From a virus, in IMG/VR virus record IMGVR_UViG_3300006072_000042, positions 1 to 24,495 of that record: DNA of 24,495 nt. One strand, 5' to 3'. A program made the position numbers and the translations under genes. Below are positions 1-4,634 of this stretch, in pieces (the stretch's first letter is position 1; every line of letters begins with the position of its first letter). The notes under the pieces were generated by a model. The model saw nothing but the letters and a program-made list of their open reading frames with translations. It ran no database searches and was not told where the DNA came from.

Positions 1-201
1 TTCGCTTGCTCCCTCACCCATGAATTCATATCTACCTTGTATGTCTATCCATGATAAGTAAAAACCATCACAAATTTCAGCACACGCCTCACGTTCTTTT
101 TCTGCTACCCGTTTGGCAAATTCGTATAAAGGTGCCATGTTTGTGAATGGATTGTCCCACCCACATTTTTTAGCCATTTCTATGATTTCATCTTTAGTCA
201 T
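1..201 (-). CDS. Small phage protein of unknown function, 3' end outside window
   Basis: The reading frame starts at an ATG at 199-201 and stays open to the window edge, giving 67 residues beginning MTKDEIIEMAKKCG; the C-terminus is missing. It contains an EKEREACAEICDG stretch that resembles a type of small charged protein often found in early phage operons. The start overlaps the stop of the upstream 59-residue gene by 8 bases, typical of translational coupling here. There is no catalytic motif and no function can be assigned. Confidence 0.6.
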   Translation of the reverse strand, partial: MTKDEIIEMAKKCGWDNPFTNMAPLYEFAKRVAEKEREACAEICDGFYLSWIDIQGRYEFMGEGASE

Positions 202-373
202 TTTTAATGTCCAAATCAAACCATTCACAAATTTCGTAGTCAATGGCTGCGTTAATAGCAATCGCAATAACCTCCGTAGATGGTTTATCGTCATGCTTTA
301 ATGCTCTGGCAATACCATACTTGATGCCGTTCTCAATACACATTTCAAGAACTTTGTACGTTTTAGGTTTCAT
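194..373 (-). CDS. Small hypothetical protein, 59 aa
   Basis: An ATG at 371-373 opens a 59-codon frame ending at TAA (194-196). The product begins MKPKTYKVLEMCIENG and ends EICEWFDLDIKND. From memory this matches a small phage protein type with a YKVxEMCxExG start and an EICEWFDxx end, supporting that it is real. It overlaps the genes on both sides (363-373 upstream, 194-201 downstream), consistent with a coupled operon. It is acidic, has no signal or membrane segment, and its function is unknown. Confidence 0.65.
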   Translation of the reverse strand: MKPKTYKVLEMCIENGIKYGIARALKHDDKPSTEVIAIAINAAIDYEICEWFDLDIKND

Positions 374-596
374 TTTTCTTCCTTAATGCTTCTTGGATAG
401 CGTCAATAAACTCTTTGTCGTAGTGAGCGTGGTAACCAAACTGTACCTCGTCAGCTACGGCTTGAATCTCATCGTTGTTTAAGTTAACCCATTCTTTCTT
501 TTTAGGGCTTCTATGGTCAGGAAATCCAAGCGACTTCAATAAGTAATCGGCTTGTTTTTTGTCTAATCTTGCAAATTCTTCGTCTTCAGTATTCAT
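363..596 (-). CDS. Small hypothetical protein, 77 aa
   Basis: The product begins MNTEDEEFARLDKKQADYLL and ends EFIDAIQEALRKKNET. A longer frame from a GTG at 662 exists, but the ATG at 594-596 is preferred: the extra N-terminal stretch lies wholly inside the upstream 52-residue gene in another frame, and ATGAATACTGA gives a compact 11-base overlap with that gene's stop. The middle contains WVNLNNDEIQ and the end is a charged helix, a pattern seen in small phage early proteins. No function is recognised. Confidence 0.6.
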   Translation of the reverse strand: MNTEDEEFARLDKKQADYLLKSLGFPDHRSPKKKEWVNLNNDEIQAVADEVQFGYHAHYDKEFIDAIQEALRKKNET

Positions 597-744
597 AATC
601 TTCCCAATCTTCATCACATTTTTCACAACCAGGGTGATCTGGGTCTCGGCAATCAGGCGCACTAGATAGTTTTTTTCTGTACTTCCGTTCAGCCATTGCG
701 TAAAACCTCAGAAACTGCTTTTCGTCTTCGTTGTCATCCATCAT
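586..744 (-). CDS. Small acidic protein with two cysteine pairs, 52 aa
   Basis: The frame runs from ATG at 742-744 to TGA at 586-588. The start forms an ATGA overlap with the ERF-family gene's stop (741-743). The product starts MMDDNEDEKQFLRFYAMAER and has a C-terminal half with CRDPDHPGCEKCDEDW, i.e. Cys-X6-Cys-X2-Cys with a His between, possibly a small metal-binding site. A shorter start at 696 (MAERKYRKK) is possible. Function unknown. Confidence 0.55.
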   Translation of the reverse strand: MMDDNEDEKQFLRFYAMAERKYRKKLSSAPDCRDPDHPGCEKCDEDWEDYEY

Positions 745-1292
745 TTGACTTTCGCTTTCATTTCATCTTTTTTGGCAATAACTCGTTTCTGCCAGTTAGG
801 ATCGGCTTTGGCAGCATTGAACGCCACTTTGTAAGCAGCAATTAAATCCTCTTGGGTAGCTACGCTGTCCATAGCAGCCAAATGATCTAACATTATCTTT
901 TCATCCAACAATGGCTTAGGCTTACTAGCCTGATTTCCATCGTCATCTTCAGGTGCAATACCACAGGCAGCCATCAAAGAATAGCGCCTAGCGTAGGTTA
1001 GTGCCGATCCATAGCCCTGTGCGTCTTGTTTGACAGCTGGGACACTTAATATTCCACACTCCACAAACTCACCTGACTCGTGAATAAACATAGTCTCGAC
1101 AGTCACACCGCCTTGGTTTTCATAGCACTTTTGCATCAAGTAAATGCCGTTGTCGTTTAATGCGTCTATAACCGCTTCCACACAGTTGGATAGGTCAGCA
1201 TAGCGTGATTTGAAATGCGGGTTTGTAGAGGTCTTTAAAGCTGGCCCAAATGCCTTTTGTGCTTTAACCAATGCTGTTGCAATTTGTTTCAT
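741..1292 (-). CDS. erf: ERF-superfamily single-strand DNA annealing protein
   Basis: The 183-residue product has the two signatures of the ERF family: NPHFKSRYADL at residues 24-34 and QDAQGYGSALTYARRYSL at 89-106, followed by an acidic PEDDDGN segment at 114-120. ERF proteins (P22 Erf type) bind single-stranded DNA, form rings and anneal complementary strands in phage recombination and genome circularisation; they act in the cytoplasm without ATP. The C-terminal third (about 125-183) is a variable basic helical region. The length fits the short end of the family. It starts in an ATGA overlap with the preceding gene, so it is likely translationally coupled within the leftward early operon. 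A VRR-NUC and a Ref-like nuclease in the opposite early operon could be functional partners. Confidence 0.93.
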   Translation of the reverse strand: MKQIATALVKAQKAFGPALKTSTNPHFKSRYADLSNCVEAVIDALNDNGIYLMQKCYENQGGVTVETMFIHESGEFVECGILSVPAVKQDAQGYGSALTYARRYSLMAACGIAPEDDDGNQASKPKPLLDEKIMLDHLAAMDSVATQEDLIAAYKVAFNAAKADPNWQKRVIAKKDEMKAKVK

Positions 1293-1492
1293 TCTTTGTC
1301 CATTTCTTCGTAAATATTGAGTTCAGCTACAACCAAATTGACCACATCGTAAGGCTTGACTTCTAAGTAATTAGAAACTCCAACCATTGTTTCAATCAAT
1401 GCGTTTAATGTTGTGCCCATATCTTGACCAATGAACAAAGCCATAATCTCATCATGCAGTTGTTCAGTTGTTTTTTGTTTAACTTTCTTCAT
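1289..1492 (-). CDS. Small hypothetical protein, about 67 aa
   Basis: The product (MKKVKQKTTEQLHDEIMALF ...) is mostly helical and acidic toward its end (IYEEMDKE). Possible starts are GTG 1501, ATG 1498 and ATG 1492. The ATG at 1490-1492 is chosen because AGGTG lies about 7 bases upstream of it, whereas the others sit on top of the ribosome binding site. Its stop forms an ATGA overlap with the ERF gene start, so it is the immediate upstream partner of that recombinase in the operon. No family recognised. Confidence 0.6.
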   Translation of the reverse strand: MKKVKQKTTEQLHDEIMALFIGQDMGTTLNALIETMVGVSNYLEVKPYDVVNLVVAELNIYEEMDKE

Positions 1493-1685
1493 TTTCATCA
1501 CCTAATTTTTCTAGTAATTTGTAATTGTCGATCTGCTCTTCATAAATCTCTATCGTCTGACAAAGATTTCGAATAATGCTCTGGTACTGCCCAATCATAA
1601 AATTGAGCTTGTAGATACCAGAATCGTGAGGATAGTAGGCTTCAGCGGTCTCTTGGACTCGCTCAATTAGATGGTAGGCTTTCAT
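1479..1685 (-). CDS. Small hypothetical protein, 68 aa
   Basis: ATG at 1683-1685, TAA at 1479-1481. The product (MKAYHLIERVQETAEAYYPH ...) looks helical with a heptad-like C-terminal half (EIYEEQIDNYKLLEKLGDENEES), so a short coiled coil is plausible. It overlaps the start region of the downstream gene, as is common in this operon. Function unknown. Confidence 0.6.
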   Translation of the reverse strand: MKAYHLIERVQETAEAYYPHDSGIYKLNFMIGQYQSIIRNLCQTIEIYEEQIDNYKLLEKLGDENEES

Positions 1686-1686
1686 C

Positions 1687-1899
1687 TCAGCACCAATAGG
1701 TCATGTTGACTATTAGCGTGACGATAGCGACTAGGTAACAAATACAAAGAATTAAGTTGTAAAAGAAACCTTGTATTGTTTTGAAGTCCCCAAGCAGTAA
1801 AGATTGGATCAGTTCTTCTTCTGGGGTGATTTTGTGTTGTTTATAGTCGATGTATTGTTTGCCAATTTCGACTTTGCCTGTGTTGTATACAGTTCTCAT
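1687..1899 (-). CDS. Small protein with a C-terminal transmembrane segment, 70 aa
   Basis: The start ATG (1897-1899) has a strong ribosome binding site, AAGGAG, about 6 bases upstream. The first 45 residues are soluble and charged. Residues about 46-67 (FFYNLILCICYLVAIVTLIV) form a single hydrophobic span, predicting a tail-anchored inner-membrane protein. The stop lies one base from the next gene's start. Early phage membrane microproteins of this kind may alter host functions or exclude other phages, but nothing here shows which. Confidence 0.6.
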   Translation of the reverse strand: MRTVYNTGKVEIGKQYIDYKQHKITPEEELIQSLLLGDFKTIQGFFYNLILCICYLVAIVTLIVNMTYWC

Positions 1900-1931
1900 T
1901 GAAGCTCCTTAGTCCCTTGCGGGCAAAAATG

Positions 1932-2165
1932 TTAATCAAAAAAGTCTTGCTCTCTCTCACCAATTCCATGCTCACGTTCTATGTCTCTAGCAAACATTCT
2001 CCAATCCATTGTGTGCCTAAACAGTTGGTAAAGGCGCTCATCAGATAAAGGCTCTTTGTGACACCTAGTGAGCAACTCATTCTTTCGTTTGAGTTCTAGA
2101 TCATACTCCATTAATAACTCTTGCAGATGCTTGAGTTCAGATTTTGTATGCTCTAACTCGTTCAT
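1932..2165 (-). CDS. Coiled-coil hypothetical protein, 77 aa
   Basis: The product begins MNELEHTKSELKHLQELLME. Residues 3-33 have heptad-spaced leucines and many charges, a clear short coiled coil. The C-terminal half has RHTMDWRMFARDIEREHGIG and an acidic end. The start is in an ATGA overlap with the 34-residue first gene of the operon, so it depends on translation of that gene. No family recognised. Confidence 0.65.
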   Translation of the reverse strand: MNELEHTKSELKHLQELLMEYDLELKRKNELLTRCHKEPLSDERLYQLFRHTMDWRMFARDIEREHGIGEREQDFFD

Positions 2166-2266
2166 AAGTCACCTGTGGTCATCAAAGCCTGGTTAACTAT
2201 ATACAAAGAATATATAGCCCCATGCTTTAAATTACTCAGAATCTTATTGGCTTCTGATCTTGTCAT
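2162..2266 (-). CDS. Leader microprotein of the leftward early operon, 34 aa
   Basis: ATG at 2264-2266 is preceded by AAAGGAGA about 5 bases upstream, one of the strongest ribosome binding sites in the window. The stop TGA (2162-2164) overlaps the next ATG as ATGA. The product starts MTRSEANKILSNLKHGAIYS and ends TTGDL. It is the first gene after the control region. From memory, similar MTRxEANKIL microproteins open other phage early operons, which supports expression. Function unknown. Confidence 0.6.
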   Translation of the reverse strand: MTRSEANKILSNLKHGAIYSLYIVNQALMTTGDL

Positions 2267-2372
2267 TGCGTTCTCCTTTTGTTAACGCAAACGAATGATA
2301 ATTCATTGTCAACATTTTTTTCTAGGGGTTTTCCCTAATATTTAATATTTTTACAACATCTAAGATAAATCT
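2267..2372. promoter_or_regulatory. Divergent early control region
   Basis: This gap lies between the leftward and rightward early operons. It contains a consensus TTGACA on the minus strand (2307-2312), although no good -10 at 16-18 bases was found. It also has two inverted repeats: AATGA-TAAT-TCATT at 2294-2307 and TAGGG-GTTTT-CCCTA at 2323-2337. The segment 2337-2375 is strongly AT-rich. The geometry suggests promoters for both directions with operator sites for a repressor encoded elsewhere. The promoter assignment is inference; the repeats are directly visible. Confidence 0.45.
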
Positions 2373-2567
2373 ATGAATTATCCAAAATGTTATAGAGATT
2401 TTGATCACTACAGGGACTGGGTAGAGCTGGCTAAGTTAGCTAGAGAGGTGATATCGCCCTGTGATGATTGTTGCGCCAGGTATGCTGCCAAAATGTCAGC
2501 GTTGGATAGATGCGACAAAAAATGGGTAAAAACAATAATTATTGGAAGCCGTAAAAAACAGCAATAA
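2373..2567 (+). CDS. Small cysteine-rich, possibly zinc-binding protein, 64 aa
   Basis: The product begins MNYPKCYRDFDHYRDWVELA and carries SPCDDCCARYAAKMSALDRC, giving Cys30-X2-Cys33-Cys34-X12-Cys47, a spacing suggestive of a small zinc-binding fold. From memory, short phage proteins with an SPCxDC...M...RC core are frequent near early control regions; a DNA- or host-polymerase-binding role is plausible but not shown. The C-terminus is basic (GSRKKQQ). There is no obvious ribosome binding site at the ATG, so a leaderless or weakly translated mRNA is possible. It is the first rightward gene and is followed by the structured non-coding stretch. Confidence 0.6.
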   Translation: MNYPKCYRDFDHYRDWVELAKLAREVISPCDDCCARYAAKMSALDRCDKKWVKTIIIGSRKKQQ

Positions 2568-2572
2568 ATGTG

Positions 2573-2578
2573 TATAAT
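2573..2578 (+). promoter_or_regulatory. Perfect -10 box (TATAAT) upstream of the RNA candidate
   Basis: TATAAT lies just after the stop of the cysteine-rich gene. Transcription would start near 2584-2586, exactly where the first hairpin of the putative RNA begins. No convincing -35 element is present at 16-18 bases upstream, so it may need an activator or be weak. Confidence 0.45.
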
Positions 2579-2584
2579 CCAAAT

Positions 2585-2738
2585 CGTCTGAGTGGCATCA
2601 GGCGAAAGAGATCAATCGTAGAACCCCATAGAATCCTGTGTGGTCTTGTCAGACGGCAAACGAACTTTTGATTGATCTCAATCGTTTGTTGTTGCTCTCG
2701 CCAAGAGCCAAGACCACAGAGAGTTTTATGGGGTTTTT
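2585..2738 (+). ncRNA. Candidate structured phage non-coding RNA, about 154 nt
   Basis: Hand folding gives a 5' hairpin, CGTCTGA (2585-2591) with TCAGGCG (2598-2604) around a 6-nt loop; a linker; and a long rod. The rod base pairs 2620-2633 with 2724-2737 (core AACCCCATA/TATGGGGTT), followed by TGTGGTCTTG (2639-2648) with CAAGACCACA (2709-2718), then CAAACGA (2657-2663) with TCGTTTG (2682-2688). The rod closes directly onto a T5 tract (2734-2738), as an intrinsic terminator would. The linker GAGATCAATC (2608-2617) is perfectly complementary to GATTGATCTC (2670-2679) at the rod tip, so a pseudoknot or an alternative fold is possible. CGTCTGA can also pair with TCAGACG (2649-2655). No protein-coding frame explains the region. 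It could instead be an attenuator leader or part of a replication origin. Confidence 0.55.
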
Positions 2739-3018
2739 GCATTTGGTGGCCGTACTCCTCACGATAGCAGCGCATCTGAATGGATGGCTAGGAGCAGAAC
2801 ACCGCACACCGACACACCCCGGTGCAAAATGTGACCAGCGTTGGTTAACCGACTGGTAAAGCACAAGGTAACTCAGGTGGCAACTAGGCCTTGTGTATAA
2901 GATGAATTAACCCCTCATGGGCACTTGGGCTTTTGTTGATGCTATTTAGATACTTTAAGACACATTAAGATTAACAGGGTTGGAGCAGGATGGATGTATA
3001 TCCACCCTAGGATAACCT
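2739..3018 (+). other. Non-coding leader of the rightward operon with further hairpins
   Basis: No convincing gene lies here. Visible structure includes a hairpin ACCA(2834-2837)-GC bulge-GTTGG/TTAA/CCGAC-TGGT(2854-2857) and, right after it, CACAAGG (2862-2868) pairing with CCTTGTG (2889-2895). A weaker CACCG/CGGTG pair is at 2800-2824. The stretch ends with an inverted repeat and the ribosome binding site of the replication-like gene. It may be a 5' untranslated leader, a replication origin or both; no tRNA features were found. Confidence 0.4.
2987..3008. repeat. Inverted repeat just upstream of the replication-like gene
   Basis: AGGATGGAT (2987-2995) and ATCCACCCT (3000-3008) are complementary with one mismatch around GTAT. 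The repeat ends two bases before the AGGA (3010-3013) that serves as the ribosome binding site for the ATG at 3019. It could be a repressor operator or an mRNA hairpin that controls access to the ribosome binding site. Confidence 0.4.
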
Positions 3019-3402
3019 ATGACTAAAGAAAAAGGGGCTGAAATGTTTGAATCTGGGTTTGATAGGTTTTGGAGAACGTGGCCAATATCTACACGAAAAG
3101 GGGGCAAGTCACAATGTATCAAGATATGGGAAAAGAACTATCTTGAGAGCTGTTGTGATTCCATCATTAAACACGTTGAATGGATGAAAACGACCGACCA
3201 ATGGCGTAAGTCAAATGGGGCGTTTATACCAGCTCCAAGCGTTTATTTGAACCAGCAACGATGGGATGGTGCTGAAGTGCCAGAAATCGCCCCTAAAGAG
3301 GTTGTAGACCCTTTCCTGAAGAAGTTTGAAGAAGATAAAAAGAACGCTGTGCCAATGCCAGAAGAAATTAAACGTAGACTGCAAGAACTTAGACAAAGAT
3401 GA
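3019..3402 (+). CDS. Replication-initiation/helicase-loader-like protein
   Basis: The 127-residue product has the layout of the C-terminal module of phage replisome organiser proteins: FDRFWRTWP near residues 14-22, KGGKSQCIKIWEKN at 27-40, and GAFIPAPSVYLNQQRWDG around 67-84. In known relatives this FxxFW...K...A...W...GxFIPxPxxYLNxxRW pattern lies in proteins that load the host helicase at the phage origin. Here it is a short stand-alone protein without an N-terminal DNA-binding domain, so it may act with another factor. The ATG has AGGA about 6 bases upstream. It heads the rightward operon and overlaps the next gene as ATGA. Exact function is inferred. Confidence 0.65.
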   Translation: MTKEKGAEMFESGFDRFWRTWPISTRKGGKSQCIKIWEKNYLESCCDSIIKHVEWMKTTDQWRKSNGAFIPAPSVYLNQQRWDGAEVPEIAPKEVVDPFLKKFEEDKKNAVPMPEEIKRRLQELRQR

Positions 3403-3590
3403 AATACATTGACATTCAGGTCATCATTGATCATTATGCTCGTATGGCCATAGAAAGCGGTTCTGTCGATCATGCTAGGTATATGGTCAGAGAGATGGAA
3501 AATCACCCCACAGGCCTGTTTAAAGGGCTTGGTAAGGCCGTTGCTGAACGTATTAAGGAAATCAATGAGAGCAGCCAAAGTGGATCGTAA
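3399..3590 (+). CDS. Small hypothetical protein, 63 aa
   Basis: It starts in an ATGA overlap with the replication-like gene. The product includes MVREMENHPTGLFKGLGKAV, a compact conserved-looking core, and a charged C-terminal helix. No enzymatic motif is visible and function is unknown. Its 3' end overlaps the nuclease gene by 26 bases in another frame. Confidence 0.6.
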   Translation: MKYIDIQVIIDHYARMAIESGSVDHARYMVREMENHPTGLFKGLGKAVAERIKEINESSQSGS

Positions 3591-3843
3591 CCATGTAGAA
3601 ATCGTCAAAGCATTGAGAGACTATGGTGCTTTTGTTGTTTCATTGGCTAGTGTTGGTAAAGGTGTACCTGATTTGCTGATTGGGTACAAACGCCATACCA
3701 TCTTGATGGAAGTTAAGTTTGGCAATAACAAACTGACTGAAGACCAGATCGTGTTCCACGGAAAATGGACAGGGGGCGTTTTGTCTGTGGTTAGTGATGT
3801 TGAATCGGCTCTTAGAGTATTAAAACTGATAGAAAACTTATGA
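3565..3843 (+). CDS. VRR-NUC-type endonuclease, 92 aa
   Basis: The product has a PD-(D/E)XK nuclease core of the VRR-NUC type: SVGKGVPDLLIG at residues 29-40 (Pro35-Asp36), MEVKFG at 48-53 (Glu49, Lys51) and a following Gln61. VRR-NUC proteins of phages are small Mg2+-dependent nucleases, proposed to cut branched or single-strand-containing DNA in recombination or replication. The ATG at 3565 is chosen because AAGGA lies 5 bases upstream and the protein then begins in the domain; a longer frame from 3472 would encode unrelated residues over the preceding gene. It starts inside the 63-residue gene and ends in an ATGA overlap with the next. Confidence 0.85.
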   Translation: MRAAKVDRNHVEIVKALRDYGAFVVSLASVGKGVPDLLIGYKRHTILMEVKFGNNKLTEDQIVFHGKWTGGVLSVVSDVESALRVLKLIENL

Positions 3844-4169
3844 TTCCAGAAGAACACGCTAACTTTATAGCCCAAAACGCACACCGGTATGCGTCTGCTA
3901 AATCGGACAGAATAGGTAAAGAATTGGGTATAAAGTCTGCTAAAGCCATCCTAATGAAACAAGCTGCACTTGATGGTTTTACTCAAATAGCAGCTCAAGA
4001 ACGTGAAGCAATGGCAGATCAGGAATATATTGATCTTATAAAGGCGTTGCAAGCGTCTATAAAGGCCGAGGAAACGCTTAAATATGAAATAGAAGCCAGT
4101 AAGTTACTTATTGATATTTGGCGCACCAGAGAGGCTTCTGAGCGCCTTGCTATACGTTCCCATGAATAG
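3840..4169 (+). CDS. Helical phage protein of unknown function, 109 aa
   Basis: The product (MIPEEHANFIAQNAHRYASA ...) is almost entirely helical, with AAQEREAMADQEYIDLIKAL in the centre and EASKLLIDIWRTREASERLA near the end. From memory this resembles a common phage protein placed beside replication or recombination genes, but no activity is known to me. It is coupled by ATGA to the nuclease upstream and overlaps the Ref-like gene by 8 bases downstream, so a role in the same recombination or replication module is inferred. Confidence 0.7.
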   Translation: MIPEEHANFIAQNAHRYASAKSDRIGKELGIKSAKAILMKQAALDGFTQIAAQEREAMADQEYIDLIKALQASIKAEETLKYEIEASKLLIDIWRTREASERLAIRSHE

Positions 4170-4428
4170 TAAGTTAACTAAGCGAGAACGCGAGTATCTA
4201 GGTAAAGTAAAAGAATTGCCTTGCTCGGTCTGTGATGCTAGTGGGCCTTCAGACGCACACCATGTAAAGCAAGGCTTAACATACACCTGTATCGCACTAT
4301 GTAAAGACTGTCACCAAGGCCCTGTAATGGGTTGGCATGGTCAAAAAAGAATGTGGGCTATCCAGAAGATGCAAGAACTGGATGCCCTAAACGTCACAAT
4401 AGAACGCTTACTTTCTCATGCTAGGTAG
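4162..4428 (+). CDS. Ref-like/HNH-type nuclease, 88 aa
   Basis: The product has CSVC at residues 21-24, a GPSDAHHV segment with His33-His34, CKDCH at 47-51 and GWHG around 57-60. This CxxC...HH...CxxCH order matches zinc-supported HNH folds and most resembles the Ref (RecA-dependent nuclease) group first described in phage P1. Ref cleaves DNA within RecA filaments; whether this protein does so is not shown. A start at 4111 is possible, but the ATG at 4162 leaves only an 8-base overlap and gives a protein beginning just before the domain. It is the last gene of the rightward operon and its 3' end overlaps a convergent gene. Confidence 0.75.
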   Translation: MNSKLTKREREYLGKVKELPCSVCDASGPSDAHHVKQGLTYTCIALCKDCHQGPVMGWHGQKRMWAIQKMQELDALNVTIERLLSHAR

Positions 4429-4626
4429 GGGCGCTTGGGATTGTCCGTGAGCTGTGGCGCTAGGTGAGTGCATAGGATGAGCGTGAGTCATATCAGTCTT
4501 CTCATGCGCTTTTAGCTCTTTCTCCAAAGCCATAACTTTTTCACGTTCCTTTTTATGCTCACGAACGATCTCGTAAACTTTGGGGTCAGTTACTTTGGCT
4601 TTTTCTCTTGTAATTGTCATCTTCAT
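4408..4626 (-). CDS. Small charged protein with His/Pro/Ser-rich tail, 72 aa
   Basis: ATG at 4624-4626 has AAGGA 5 bases upstream. The first half is helical and charged (EIVREHKKEREKVMALEKEL); the second half is low complexity with repeated His, Pro and Ser. It follows the metallophosphoesterase gene by 8 bases and ends 21 bases inside the convergent Ref-like gene, so two opposing operons overlap at their 3' ends with no terminator seen between them. Function unknown. Confidence 0.6.
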   Translation of the reverse strand: MKMTITREKAKVTDPKVYEIVREHKKEREKVMALEKELKAHEKTDMTHAHPMHSPSATAHGQSQAPLPSMRK

Positions 4627-4634
4627 ATTAATCC

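Noticed and set aside
2638-2864. Overlapping frames of about 71-73 codons on both strands within the RNA candidate region
   Set aside because: They lack ribosome binding sites, have no recognisable composition, and lie over the base-paired segments; inverted repeats commonly create such frames on both strands.
2830-2910. Possible tRNA suggested by adjacent hairpins and a GGTAAAGCAC D-arm-like string
   Set aside because: No acceptor stem, no 7-nt anticodon loop and no GTTCGA-like T-loop could be placed.
3472-3564. Longer start for the VRR-NUC gene
   Set aside because: The extra residues overlap the 63-residue gene in another frame and show no family signal, while the ATG at 3565 has AAGGA at proper spacing.
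3243-3608. A 121-codon minus-strand frame
   Set aside because: It lies fully antisense to the replication-like gene and the next two genes, which have coherent families and coupled overlaps.
4428-4470. Possible terminator between the convergent operons
   Set aside because: GC-rich bases are present but no stem followed by a T tract could be drawn in either direction.
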